A stretch of DNA of 64,000 nt from Rhizobium sp. WYJ-E13 (lineage in GTDB: Bacteria; Pseudomonadota; Alphaproteobacteria; Rhizobiales; Rhizobiaceae), in assembly GCF_018987265.1 (NCBI RefSeq), contig NZ_CP076853.1:1984001-2048000 (forward strand), in the 5' to 3' direction. This document shows positions 37,586 through 46,329 of this stretch, one piece after another. Within the stretch, counting starts at the first letter, position 1. Each line of letters begins with the position of its first letter. The translations under genes and the position numbers were made by a program. The notes under the pieces were generated by a model. It was not told the DNA's origin, did no database searches, and saw nothing but the letters and a program-made list of their open reading frames with translations.

Positions 37586-39604
37586 CTAGTTCCGGCCAAT
37601 TGCGCCGATATTGGCGCCCGTGCGCTGATCCTGAACCCGCCGGTTGATGATCCGCGATCCGAATATATGTGAGGCTGCCCCAAGCGCCAGCAAGGCCAAA
37701 GATCCCCCTACTCCCGGCAGGAAGATGTTGGCGGCGCCTGCCGCCAGTCCGATCAATGGGTCGACGAGATCGGGACGCGGGCCTACTTGCGAGGTCTGTT
37801 GGGAGGAATTCGATTGGTTGTAGAGTTTCTCCAGATCCTCGATCTTGATCCTCGCGGCAGTGACTTGTTCGGGTCTGAGCCCAAAGAAATTCCTGTACTG
37901 ATCGGAACTAAAGCCGCTGATCAAATGAGCGATCTGCTGATCGACGGAAATTGGAGAATTCGTTGTGGCAGTCTGCGCGGCCGTTGCCGAACCACTGGAT
38001 CCGCCGGCTCCGCGATAGTCGCCGAGCGTCGCGCTTCCCAGCCCAAGCGCGCCAAACACAGATGTGAGGATCGCGACGATTTTCGTCCGATCGGCGTTAA
38101 GGACGATTTGAGATCCCATCCGCCGCAGATCGTCGGCGCTGGCGTTCAGCCGGTCCTCGGATAGGGGGCGATTGGCCGCATTGGCGAGCATGTCCCATGT
38201 CGGGCCATCGACGGTGCCGATATGATCCGTCGGCACGTTGTAATCGATCTGAAAGGCCGCGACCGCACCGACGGTCATCGAACCGTAAATGCCGTCGATC
38301 TTGCCCACCTGATAATTGCGGCGGCTGAGGGCTTCCTGCAGGGCCTGAACAGCCGGCCCGCGATCCCCTGGCTTCAGCGCCAGTTGCGGCATCGGCGATA
38401 TGGCGATCGGGGTCGGAAAAGGCTGCGGGGTCGAAACGCCCAGCCTCTCCCACAGCGCTTCGAGGATCTTCGTAATGTCCCGCTCCTCGCGGGGAATCTC
38501 TATTTGCTTGTCGTCCTGACCTGCAAGAATCCCGTCATATGCAGCAAGAATGGCGACCTCGGACACCTTCTGAAGGCTGGCCCATTCTGCGCGAAGCCCG
38601 GGGACGCTGCGCCCGCGCCGATTGATGAGCATCGTGGCGAGGCGATCCTGCAGATCCGGCGAATAGAGCTCGTTGCCAGTCCGGCCCAGTTGCGTTCTGA
38701 GGCCGCGCAGCGTCTTGCGAACGATCTGATAGCGGCCCAATGCCGAAGAATTCCACTTGTTGTCTGGGTTCTTGAGCATCAGCGTCTGAAGCGCATCGAT
38801 CTGATTGAGGGTCATGTTCGTGAGCTTCTTTTCGCCGCCGATCAGCGCCCCGAAAGCGAGCGATGTATTATATCCGCCACCCGGCTGCTGAGCCGTACCC
38901 TCATGGTTGGCGATAAAATCCAGCAATACCCGAAAGCGTTCAATATGTATTACATCGACCATTGTTTCGGTCTCCCCAAACATCTCTTCTTCAAGCACCG
39001 GATCGATCGGGACATCCGCATCGAAATTCTCATCGTCTTCATCCGGCTTTGGAGAGACCTCCTCCGGCCTTTTGACCGTTCTGTTATCAAGCCCCCTGGC
39101 GAGTTCTTCGGGCGACACATTGATAAAGAAAAAGCCGGCGCTCTTTTTGGTGGGCCTGTCGCCTCCCCAGCCGAAGACCCGCTTCTTGTCGAGCGTTCGC
39201 ACTGCCCTGATGGCATCGATCATATCGGCCGACATGTCGGTGTCTGCGGCATTCTCCAAGACATCGTGAGCTCTCTCCACTTGTGTCAGCTTGGTCGAGA
39301 ACCACACTTTCCGTTTGTCGGTCGTTTGCCTCTGTGGATTTGAAGCAGTGTTGACATTCACGGCAATTCCAAATGATCGAAGATCATTCACAGTCGAATT
39401 CGCGACTTTGGGAGTGTATCCCGACGTCTCGCTTGGGCTTATCCTGTAGTTAAAGGAGTGCATGATAGCTTCGAGAGCGTCCCATGCTGATACAGTCGGC
39501 CTCGCGACTCGTATCAAAGCATCACCGAAATATATCTCGGTCATGAGCTCAATGTTATCTTCATAATCACGCCAGAACCGGCGTTGCTTGCTCTCTATCA
39601 ACAT
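37586..39604 (-). CDS. Multidomain cell-wall-hydrolase-like protein with C-terminal membrane segment
   Basis: 672 residues. Residues about 45-175 resemble an M15 peptidase but lack its zinc ligands (RSFGIAVNVNT where HSFGLAIDIN is usual; SAGFFFINV where D..HF is usual). Residues about 220-350 resemble a lambda-endolysin/GH104 lysozyme (LLDFIANHEGT, SSALGRYQIVRKTLRGL). Residues about 405-475 are a peptidoglycan-binding domain (KPGDRGPAVQALQEALSRR). A C-terminal hydrophobic stretch (GAANIFLPGVGGSLALLALGAA) is holin-like or an anchor. No signal peptide. The DNA is AT-richer than its neighbours, so recent acquisition is likely. Start ATG 39604 has AAAGGCG. Confidence 0.75.
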   Translation of the reverse strand: MLIESKQRRFWRDYEDNIELMTEIYFGDALIRVARPTVSAWDALEAIMHSFNYRISPSETSGYTPKVANSTVNDLRSFGIAVNVNTASNPQRQTTDKRKVWFSTKLTQVERAHDVLENAADTDMSADMIDAIRAVRTLDKKRVFGWGGDRPTKKSAGFFFINVSPEELARGLDNRTVKRPEEVSPKPDEDDENFDADVPIDPVLEEEMFGETETMVDVIHIERFRVLLDFIANHEGTAQQPGGGYNTSLAFGALIGGEKKLTNMTLNQIDALQTLMLKNPDNKWNSSALGRYQIVRKTLRGLRTQLGRTGNELYSPDLQDRLATMLINRRGRSVPGLRAEWASLQKVSEVAILAAYDGILAGQDDKQIEIPREERDITKILEALWERLGVSTPQPFPTPIAISPMPQLALKPGDRGPAVQALQEALSRRNYQVGKIDGIYGSMTVGAVAAFQIDYNVPTDHIGTVDGPTWDMLANAANRPLSEDRLNASADDLRRMGSQIVLNADRTKIVAILTSVFGALGLGSATLGDYRGAGGSSGSATAAQTATTNSPISVDQQIAHLISGFSSDQYRNFFGLRPEQVTAARIKIEDLEKLYNQSNSSQQTSQVGPRPDLVDPLIGLAAGAANIFLPGVGGSLALLALGAASHIFGSRIINRRVQDQRTGANIGAIGRN

Positions 39605-39893
39605 CGCATCGCCTTTGTACTCATCAGAATGTGATGATGTTGCTATTTACGAAAGATCAAACTGAAACGTCATGATCGAGCGGTCTTAATCTATAAAGAT
39701 ATAATTTAGCACATACTTATACGATAGTCAATTCCAGCGTGCGGGAACTCAGAAAATTCAATTTCTACAGCGTAGCGCTAAGATTGCCGGAGACGTTCAC
39801 ACAAATTCTGCCCTGCTCCTGCTCCGGCCTTTTGCCCGTTCACCGCCGCAACCTTCTGCCGGTTATGGCTGCTCGCAAACCGGGGTGTATGAC

Positions 39894-40439
39894 ATGACGG
39901 AACTGACGGCGCGCCAGCAGCGCTTCGTGGAAGAATATCTCGTCGATGCAGTTGGCGCGCACGCGGCGATCAGGGCCGGCTATTCGCCGCGCGGCGCCAA
40001 GAAGAGGGCCTGGCTGCTCTTGAAGAAACCTGAGATCGCCGCCGCCATCGAAACGGCGACGGCGGAGCGCTCGGAGCGCACGAAAATCGATGCGGACTGG
40101 CTGCTGACGCGGCTTGCGGCCGAAGCGGAAGCCGATCTCGGCGATCTCTATGACGAGAACGGCGATTTCAAGCCGATCAGGGAATGGCCCGCCATCTGGC
40201 GGCAGGGGCTGGTGACGGACGTCGAAATCTCCGCGCTCTATGAGGGCACCGGCAAGGAGCGCAGACAAGTCGGCCATGTGAAGAAGGTAAAATTCGCCGA
40301 GCGGCTGCGCCGGCTGGAGTTGATCGGCAAGCATATCCGCATCAACGCCTTCAAGGAGATCGTCGAGCACAAGGGCCTTACCGCGCTCGCCGAGCGGCTG
40401 GAGCGGGCACAAAAGCGCAATGATGGCGGGGCGGAGTAG
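39894..40439 (+). CDS. Phage terminase small subunit
   Basis: 181 residues. The N-terminal terminase_2-like helix-turn-helix domain reads LTARQQRFVEEYLVDAVGAHAAIRAGYSPRGAKKRAWLLL. The C-terminal half (VGHVKKVKFAERLRRLELIGKHI) matches the DNA-recognition subunit of tailed-phage packaging motors. It stops six bases before the large-subunit start, the usual order. GTG 39885 is an alternative start. A 5' duplicate lies at 37252. No phage regulators or structural genes accompany the pair. Confidence 0.9.
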   Translation: MTELTARQQRFVEEYLVDAVGAHAAIRAGYSPRGAKKRAWLLLKKPEIAAAIETATAERSERTKIDADWLLTRLAAEAEADLGDLYDENGDFKPIREWPAIWRQGLVTDVEISALYEGTGKERRQVGHVKKVKFAERLRRLELIGKHIRINAFKEIVEHKGLTALAERLERAQKRNDGGAE

Positions 40440-40444
40440 CGACG

Positions 40445-41941
40445 ATGCTTCAAAAACCCCTGCCCGCCGTCTCGGGCGAAAGCCGCGATCCCAATGACGA
40501 GATCATCGCGCTCGCCGCCTCCTGCCGCTTCAGCCCGAAGCGCTGGAGCCGGCTCGCCTGGGATTGGGGTGTCGGCGAACTCTCGGGTTACGATGGCCCC
40601 CGTCCCTGGCAGGACGAGATCAACGATCTGATAGGCGCCCATCTTGCCGACCCAGCTACCCGCTTCCAGCCGCTGCAGATATCGGTCGCCTCCGGCCACG
40701 GCATCGGCAAATCGGCCGAAATGGGCATGCTCTCCAACTGGGCGATGTCCTGTTTTGCAGACTGCAAGGTGGTCACGACAGCCAATACCGAGGGCCAGCT
40801 GCGCACCAAGACGGCGCCCGAGATCGGCAAGTGGTTCCGGCTCTCCATCACCGCCCACTGGTTCGATGTGCAGGCCATGTCCATCAAGTCGCGCGATCCC
40901 GAGCGCAGCGAAAGCTGGCGGCAGGATTTCATCTCCTGGAGCGAGCACAATACGGAAGCCTTCGCCGGCCTGCACAACAAGGGCCGCATCATCCTGCTGC
41001 TCTTCGACGAGGCCTCGAAGATCCACGACAAGGTCTGGGAAGTGGCCGAGGGCGCGCTGACGGATGAGGACACCGTCATCATCTGGATCGTCTTCGGCAA
41101 CCCGACGAGGAACAGCGGCCGCTTTCGCGAATGCTTCCGCCGCTTCCGTCACCGCTGGATCGGGCGGCAGATCGACAGCCGCTCGGTGCCCGGCACCAAC
41201 AAGCAGTTCCTTCAACGGCTCGTGGACGATCACGGCGAGGACAGCGATATCGTCAAGGTGCGCGTGCGCGGCCAGTTTCCGAGCCAGTCCGCCATGCAGT
41301 TCATCTCCGCGGATGATGCCGACCGGGCACGATCAGTCCACCTGCGCCCCGAGCAATATGGCTTCGCGCCCGTCATCATCGGCGTCGACCCGGCCTGGAC
41401 GGGCGACGACCCGACAGTGATCATGCTGCGCCAGGGGCTTTACGCGAAGCGGCTGGCGACCATCGCCCGCAACGACAACGACATCGAGGTCGCCAATCTC
41501 ATTGCCCGGCTGGAGGATGAATATCAGGCCGATGCCGTCTTCGTCGATGCCGGCTACGGCACCGGCATCGTCAGCGCCGGCACGGTCATGGGCCGCTCCT
41601 GGCAGCTCGTCTGGTTCGGCTCGACCAGGGTGTTGGACCCCGGCTATTACAATATGCGCGCCTATATCTGGGGGCAGATGAAACGCTGGCTGAAGGCCGG
41701 CGGCGCGATCGACCCGGCCAATGAGGCTCTCTATCAGGATCTCGTCGGGCCGGAGACCGTGGCGCGGCTGGATGGCAGAATCCAGCTCGAAAGCAAGGAC
41801 GACATGAAGGAACGTGGGTTGCCTTCGCCCAACGAGGGCGATGCGCTGGCGCTGACATTCGCGCAGCCGGTGGCGAAGAAGCCGCGTCACCGGGCGGGCA
41901 CAGGGGCGAAGGCGGCGGTGGATTATGATGTTTATGGGTAG
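40445..41941 (+). CDS. Phage terminase large subunit (packaging ATPase/nuclease)
   Basis: 498 residues. The ATPase half has Walker A SVASGHGIGKSAEMGML and Walker B IILLLFDEAS, with a coupling-type motif VFGNPTR. The nuclease half has the RNase H-like Asp residues in IIGVDPAWTGDD, AVFVDAGYGTG and NEGDALALTF. It appears intact although no portal, protease or capsid gene follows. Its last 74 codons (425-498, including the third nuclease Asp) are the segment that recurs at 43702, 45141 and 61358. Confidence 0.92.
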   Translation: MLQKPLPAVSGESRDPNDEIIALAASCRFSPKRWSRLAWDWGVGELSGYDGPRPWQDEINDLIGAHLADPATRFQPLQISVASGHGIGKSAEMGMLSNWAMSCFADCKVVTTANTEGQLRTKTAPEIGKWFRLSITAHWFDVQAMSIKSRDPERSESWRQDFISWSEHNTEAFAGLHNKGRIILLLFDEASKIHDKVWEVAEGALTDEDTVIIWIVFGNPTRNSGRFRECFRRFRHRWIGRQIDSRSVPGTNKQFLQRLVDDHGEDSDIVKVRVRGQFPSQSAMQFISADDADRARSVHLRPEQYGFAPVIIGVDPAWTGDDPTVIMLRQGLYAKRLATIARNDNDIEVANLIARLEDEYQADAVFVDAGYGTGIVSAGTVMGRSWQLVWFGSTRVLDPGYYNMRAYIWGQMKRWLKAGGAIDPANEALYQDLVGPETVARLDGRIQLESKDDMKERGLPSPNEGDALALTFAQPVAKKPRHRAGTGAKAAVDYDVYG

Positions 41942-41948
41942 GTGGGAA

Positions 41949-42016
41949 TGGCACGATACGGCGGCAGGCGTGGTTGGGTGACATGACCGGTTTTGTGCCA
42001 CCGGTGGTCATTGCGC
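41949..42016 (+). repeat. Terminase trailer repeat with ATGACC hairpin
   Basis: After the stop, ATACGGCGGCAGGCGTGG leads into ATGACCGG-N10-CCGGTGGTCAT, an imperfect hairpin at about 41983-42011. Similar trailers follow the partial copy at 45287 (45296-45356) and stand alone at 47335-47367. A weaker match is at 51092-51150. Confidence 0.6.
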
Positions 42017-42063
42017 GCTGATAGACCGCCCCTATAATCATTCTACTGCGAGAGGCTGCCGAT

Positions 42064-42483
42064 TTGAAGCTGGTACGAGTATCGAACCAATCTGAATGGG
42101 AGGCGTATCATCAGATTCGACGGCATGTGCTGTTCGATCTGCGCGGATTGTCTGGATACGACGATCACCATCCTGACGACAGAGAGCCGGAGCATCTTCC
42201 GCTGATTTTTGTCGACGGCAATGAGTACGTCGGTGCCGTCCGTCTTGATCTCGATGGGAACGGGAATGGGGTGGTTCGCACGGTTGCAATCGTTGCGGAG
42301 CGCCAGCGGCAAGGTATCGGCCGAGCCATGATGACCGCCGTTGAGAGACTAGCCATGGCTCACGAGGCAGTCAGGCTGGAAACCCACGCAGCGCCCGATG
42401 CAGTGGGTTTCTATTATAAAATTGGCTGGGAAATTATCGATGCACACCGGCCTAATCCCCTTATGGCAAAGCTTTTGAAATGA
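42064..42483 (+). CDS. GNAT-family N-acetyltransferase
   Basis: 139 residues with the GNAT core. Motif A, which binds acetyl-CoA, reads VRTVAIVAERQRQGIGRAMMTAVERLA (Q-x-x-G-I-G). Motif B is AVGFYYKIGWEIID. The start appears to be TTG 42064 with GAGAGG upstream. The substrate is unknown. It is the first gene of the cassette between the intact terminase gene and its first 3' copy. Confidence 0.88.
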   Translation: MKLVRVSNQSEWEAYHQIRRHVLFDLRGLSGYDDHHPDDREPEHLPLIFVDGNEYVGAVRLDLDGNGNGVVRTVAIVAERQRQGIGRAMMTAVERLAMAHEAVRLETHAAPDAVGFYYKIGWEIIDAHRPNPLMAKLLK

Positions 42484-42609
42484 CCGCCTATGGGCCGAGT
42501 AGCAATGCATCAATGGTTAGGCGGTGCTCGCGGCCAAACTCCGCTGAGGCCGGCGGGCTGTCGAATGGGACTGCACAAAGATCGGGAATACTCACTGAGG
42601 GATGAGGCA

Positions 42610-43035
42610 ATGGACGATTTTCATACGAGACGCATGATCCTTGAATTCCTGAGAAAGCACAGCTTGGCGGTCATTGCTACCAGCCATCGCAATGGAACGC
42701 CGGAGGCGGCTGTGATCGACTTCTCGGTGCGCGACGATCTTGAGGCCGTGTTCAGCGCTTTCAAGGAAACGCGAAAGTTCGACAATATCGCGGAGCGTCC
42801 CGGCGTCGCGTTCGTCGTCGGATGGAACGACAACGTCACGGTTCAATACGAGGGTGAGGCAACAAGGGTTCCTGCCGCGGAAATCGAAGAATACCAGGAG
42901 GCCTATCTCGACAGCGTTCCGACCGCGAGGGAGTTCATCGAGAGAGGGGCAGTGATGTTCAAGGCGACGCCGCGGTGGATTCGATATTCCGATTTCAACA
43001 AGGAGCCTCCCGAGCAAATCGTGATTCAATTCTGA
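42610..43035 (+). CDS. Pyridoxamine 5'-phosphate oxidase-like flavoprotein
   Basis: 141 residues with the FMN-binding split-barrel pattern: LRKHSLAVIATSHRNGTPEAAVIDF, then LEAVFSAFKETRKFDNIAERPGVAFVVGWND. Members are flavin-, F420- or heme-binding proteins, usually not true PNPOx enzymes. ATG 42610 was chosen because the longer frame from 42490 adds a low-complexity leader. It lies downstream of the GNAT gene on the same strand. Confidence 0.87.
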   Translation: MDDFHTRRMILEFLRKHSLAVIATSHRNGTPEAAVIDFSVRDDLEAVFSAFKETRKFDNIAERPGVAFVVGWNDNVTVQYEGEATRVPAAEIEEYQEAYLDSVPTAREFIERGAVMFKATPRWIRYSDFNKEPPEQIVIQF

Positions 43036-43115
43036 CAGACGCAACGGCTTCCGCCGCCGTCCGCGGGCGTCGGCTAAATCGTGACACCCGCCTTGAGGGC
43101 GCGCTCCGCGCGATT

Positions 43116-43520
43116 TCACATACCCGCCGACAGCGCTTTCAGCGCCTTGATCGCGCGCGGGGCATTTGCCGCCGGCATGAAGATGTGATCGTGGTAATAC
43201 CCCGCAACAACATTGGCGCTGATCCCTTCTCGCGTCAGTGCCGTTGCAAAGGCGGCGGTCAGGCCGACCGCCTCCAGCGCAGAATGAACATTGAGGGTGA
43301 TCCAGCGCATCGGCGTGCCGATGACAAATCCCCGTTCCAGCGCAACCTCGACCGGCAGGATCACCGTCACGCCCTCCGCCTCGCGAAACAGCCCCAGCGG
43401 CTGCAACGGCTGACAAGCGGCAAGCGCCTCTTCCGAAATCGTACAGAAGACGAATTCCCCCTCCTGCAGTACGGGGTCCATCGTTGCCAGCAATGTCGCA
43501 AGGTCGGTCACGGCCGCCAT
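43116..43520 (-). CDS. ACT-domain protein
   Basis: 134 residues with two ACT-like halves: LATLLATMDPVLQEGEFVFCTI and, later, VHSALEAVGLTAAFATALTREGISANVVAGYYHDHIFMPAANAPRAI. The second half is the ACT ligand-binding signature. These stand-alone proteins (DUF2241/ACT_7-like) have no known reaction. AAGGGGAAG precedes ATG 43520. The gene is convergent with the PPOX-like gene and is the last gene before the first terminase 3' copy. Confidence 0.85.
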   Translation of the reverse strand: MAAVTDLATLLATMDPVLQEGEFVFCTISEEALAACQPLQPLGLFREAEGVTVILPVEVALERGFVIGTPMRWITLNVHSALEAVGLTAAFATALTREGISANVVAGYYHDHIFMPAANAPRAIKALKALSAGM

Positions 43521-43701
43521 ATTCTTCCCCTTCGAAAACTGACGCAGGTCGTGCGGGAAGGCATTCCCATGCCGTCTACACCCATCCGACCTTATCATGC
43601 TTTCCGGAACCCTAGGCACCGACAGTGTGCTGAGGCCGCTTACCGGGCGAGATCAGATAGTAATTGAACACGCTGAGTATGCTGGTAGTCGATGGGTCAC
43701 G

Positions 43702-43925
43702 CCAATGAGCCTCTCTACCAGGATCTGGTCGGCCCGGAGACCGTGGCGCGGCTGGACGGCAAGATCCAGCTCGAAAGCAAGGAAGACATGAAGGAGCGTG
43801 GCCTGCCCTCGCCCAACGAGGGCGATGCGCTGGCTCTGACCTTCACGCAGCCGGTGGCGAAGAAGCAACGTCACCGGGTGGGGATCGGGGTGAAGGCGGC
43901 GGTGGATTATGATGTCTATGGGTAG
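43702..43925 (+). pseudogene. Terminase large-subunit 3' end, copy 2
   Basis: 224 bases aligned without indels to 41718-41941, about 90% identical, covering codons 425-498 and the stop. The frame is still open, and an ATG at 43692 just upstream would give a 77-residue peptide ending AAVDYDVYG. The left boundary (CCAATGAG) is abrupt. The trailer contains a partial ACCGGTCAT. Confidence 0.9.
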
Positions 43926-43967
43926 CGTGGAGATGGCGGATCGATTGCTGGGCCTGTCAGGAACCGG

Positions 43968-44765
43968 TCATGCTTGCGCTTTGATATGAAGCAGCCATGT
44001 CTCCATCTCGGCGACGAACTTCCTGTCGTGCGGCCTGCCAAGGTATTTTTCGGCCCATTCGCCCGTGACCACATATCGGCGCAACCAGGCCTCAAGTGCT
44101 TGCGCGTCCTCGCCCGTCTTGTCGAAAAAGCCAGAGAAATAGTTGCCGGCCTGCGCGGCTAGCTGGGCCATCTCCTCGAGCACTGCCTTCATCAATGGTG
44201 CATCGAAGAACGGCCCCATGACGACTTGGCCGCCACCCGTCGGCCGCATCAGCGTAAAGCCCTGCCACGTCGCATGCGAGGCATACTCGCAGAATAACTT
44301 GTACGCAGCGCCGCGCTTGCCTTCCTTGAAGTTATCGAAATTGTCGAGGAACCTACGAATCTCGATCGGTGCAAAAATCTGCCGGCGCTTCTTGTCGTCC
44401 GATTCCCGCCATTCAGTTATCTTGGCAGGATCGCGGTCGAACCAGCCCCATAAAAAGACAATCTCCATAACGTCGCGCAGGGTGGCCGCTGCAAGCTGAT
44501 AGTAGCCTCGAGTGAGCTGACCATAAGCCGACCCTAGGTCGTTGAATATCCGGGCGCCGAGCAGTTGGATGGTTTCTTGATCGAGGTCGTCGGCATCGAG
44601 CTTCGCAAAGAAATCGATATGATCCATTACCGCTTCAATGAGTTCGACATGATTCAGAAGCGCTTCATCGGCCTCAATCGCGGCAATTGACCGCTTGCGG
44701 ATCAACTCCTCGCCCTCATTGAGCCGTACCATGTTCTCAGGAGTTTTGCGGCGTTGGGCGGTCAT
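43968..44765 (-). CDS. Unknown helical protein in the terminase-copy region
   Basis: 265 residues, largely helical, with no recognised domain. Notable stretches are GSAYGQLTRGYYQLAAATLRDVMEIVFLWGWF and AAYKLFCEYASHATWQGF. The long helices with a conserved-looking R..E and a later H recall DUF5677/AbiV-like proteins, but this is weak. GGAAAGG lies eight bases before ATG 44765; GTG 44774 is an alternative. It stands alone between terminase 3' copies 2 and 3, so it is accessory cargo. A defence role is only a guess. Confidence 0.7.
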   Translation of the reverse strand: MTAQRRKTPENMVRLNEGEELIRKRSIAAIEADEALLNHVELIEAVMDHIDFFAKLDADDLDQETIQLLGARIFNDLGSAYGQLTRGYYQLAAATLRDVMEIVFLWGWFDRDPAKITEWRESDDKKRRQIFAPIEIRRFLDNFDNFKEGKRGAAYKLFCEYASHATWQGFTLMRPTGGGQVVMGPFFDAPLMKAVLEEMAQLAAQAGNYFSGFFDKTGEDAQALEAWLRRYVVTGEWAEKYLGRPHDRKFVAEMETWLLHIKAQA

Positions 44766-45140
44766 GGGCGGCACCTTTCCAGTTCAGCCGAAAGCGGCTA
44801 GCCTCTTCAACATCGTGGGGGCGACGAATTTGCGCAATGTAATCATGATCGGGTTGATCGGAATATTGGTTTTTGTGCTGTGGCGCCTAGGGATGTTGAA
44901 CGCGAGCGATATGCGCTGATAGTCGGCATGTGTCGCGACAAGAGCACCGCAGGCATAGACCTTAGCTGCCTCGAAACCGTCGAACCACGTCAGAACCGCC
45001 TCTGGGACATTTTCTACGGGCTGGCAAAATAAGAGCTGCTATCAATTTCGTGGTGGTAATAGCCGCGAGCCTGCGAGCACATGGAATATCAACAATTCGC
45101 CTATGCACCCCGCCCAGCCGTAGCTCGGTTATTGCAGCCC

Positions 45141-45287
45141 AAGGGAAGACATGAAGGAGCGCGGTCTGCCCTCACCAACGAGGGCGATGCGCTGGCGCTG
45201 ACCTTCGCGCAGCCGGTGATGAAGAAGGTTCGTCACCGGGCGGGGACCGGGGTGAAGGCAGCGGTGGATTATGATGTGTATGGGTAG
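45141..45287 (+). pseudogene. Terminase large-subunit 3' end, copy 3
   Basis: 147 bases match the last 49 codons of the terminase gene, from the CAAGG.AAGACATGAAGG block to the stop. There is one extra G near the start and one base missing in the CCCTCACCAACGAGG stretch, so the frame is broken at its head. The following trailer (to 45356) also matches that of the intact gene. The preceding gap 44766-45140 has no convincing gene. Confidence 0.88.
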
Positions 45288-45361
45288 CGTAGAGATGGCA
45301 ATGCGGTGGCAGGTGCAGCTGGGTGGCATGACCGGTTTGCACTAGAAGCGGTCGTTACTGC

Positions 45362-45401
45362 ATAATTCCTTAAATCGGAATCGATTTAAGGATAAAATTA
45401 T
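45362..45401. repeat. Intergenic perfect hairpin
   Basis: CCTTAAATCG (45368-45377), loop GAAT, CGATTTAAGG (45382-45391) is a perfect 10-bp stem, extended by ATAATT and AATTAT on the outside. It is AT-rich against the local background. The type is seen between rhizobial genes; it could serve as a bidirectional terminator or repeat. Confidence 0.7.
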
Positions 45402-45471
45402 ACGGCTGTTTGTTGCCAGCGTCACAATGCGAAAGGTGGGCATGTTGCTCGATCTGGAGCCTCAGCCTCCA

Positions 45472-45747
45472 TCAGGTGCGATCGTATGTGAACGATGTCA
45501 GCAGCGTGGTGACAAAGTTACTCGCCTTTTCCTTGACAAGTAATTCCGTCCATTCGTTCGTGCCGCGCAGCCGCAGGTCGGAATAAATGCTGTCGACCGC
45601 AGCCTCTTCAATGCGCTTGATGTTCGCCAAAAAGGCAGCCTCTCCGTCCGCATGATAGATGTCGCGGATCACCATCCGCAGGATTTCCTGAATAGCGATC
45701 TGCCAGGCCGTGTTGATTGCCTGGAGTTCGCCGGGGGTTTCTGGCAT
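45472..45747 (-). CDS. Small hypothetical protein
   Basis: 91 residues: AINTAWQIAIQEILRMVIRDIYHADGEAAFLANIKRIEEAAVDSIYS, a helical protein without recognised family. CGAAAGGAGCC precedes ATG 45747, a strong ribosome site that supports it being real. It may precede or be independent of the coiled-coil and cspA genes on the same strand. No function can be assigned. Confidence 0.7.
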   Translation of the reverse strand: MPETPGELQAINTAWQIAIQEILRMVIRDIYHADGEAAFLANIKRIEEAAVDSIYSDLRLRGTNEWTELLVKEKASNFVTTLLTSFTYDRT

Positions 45748-45918
45748 GGAGGCTCCTTTCGGTTTGATGGGGCTTTGGCAGCAGTTTACGCCGTGCCGGC
45801 GGTCGCAGATTGCAAGAGACCGGAGAAACCGCTTGCCGCGCCGGGCGAAGGCCCGGCGGGCCGGATGCGGCAAACAACGTGGGCTTACAGGTCCGATCGG
45901 ATGTCCGAAACCTGGACG

Positions 45919-46299
45919 CTAGGACCGCCTCGCCTTACGGTTGGCATAGCGCCGGTCGCGCTCAGCCTTGCGGATAGCCTCGTCTTCAAGCACCCGGGCG
46001 ATGCGATCTCTTTCCGCCACCTCGCGCGCTTCGGTTTCCGCGCGCGCCGCAGCATCGGCAGCCGCCTGCTGCTCCGCGGCCTCGGCCACCCGGCGTTCGG
46101 CCTCGTCGCGCTTTGACCGTTCGCGTTCAAGGCGCCGCTCTTCCCTGGCAGCGGCGATGGCCATGCGTTCCGCTTGCCTCGCCAATCTGGCGGGTTCGGC
46201 GACACTTCTTGCCGCATGATAGGCCTTCAGGAGAGCGGATTTTGCTTCCGCAGCCGCAGTACGGCGATCGGAAAGGTCGTTGTTTCTGGTGTTCTTCAA
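45919..46299 (-). CDS. DUF6481-like basic coiled-coil protein
   Basis: About 126 residues of Ala/Glu/Arg-rich helix: SDRRTAAAEAKSALLKAYHAA, then ARLARQAERMAIAAAREERR, ending DRRYANRKARRS. This matches the small DUF6481 family found beside cold-shock genes in alphaproteobacteria. TTG 46299 with CAGGA upstream is the suggested start; TTG 46314 would add five residues. Function unknown; basic ends suggest nucleic-acid or ribosome contact. Confidence 0.75.
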   Translation of the reverse strand: MKNTRNNDLSDRRTAAAEAKSALLKAYHAARSVAEPARLARQAERMAIAAAREERRLERERSKRDEAERRVAEAAEQQAAADAAARAETEAREVAERDRIARVLEDEAIRKAERDRRYANRKARRS

Positions 46300-46329
46300 A
46301 TCGTTGTCCTGCAAATCGTGTTGAACGAG

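Noticed and set aside
42592..43416. 274-codon minus-strand frame across the PPOX-like and ACT genes
   Set aside because: It runs antisense to the PPOX-like gene and out of frame with the ACT gene, and has no coherent domain.
44764..44919. Short plus-strand ORF with one hydrophobic segment (MIGLIGILVFVLWRLGML)
   Set aside because: The segment could be a small membrane protein, but there is no ribosome site, and its upstream part overlaps the start of the opposing gene. Not enough to call.
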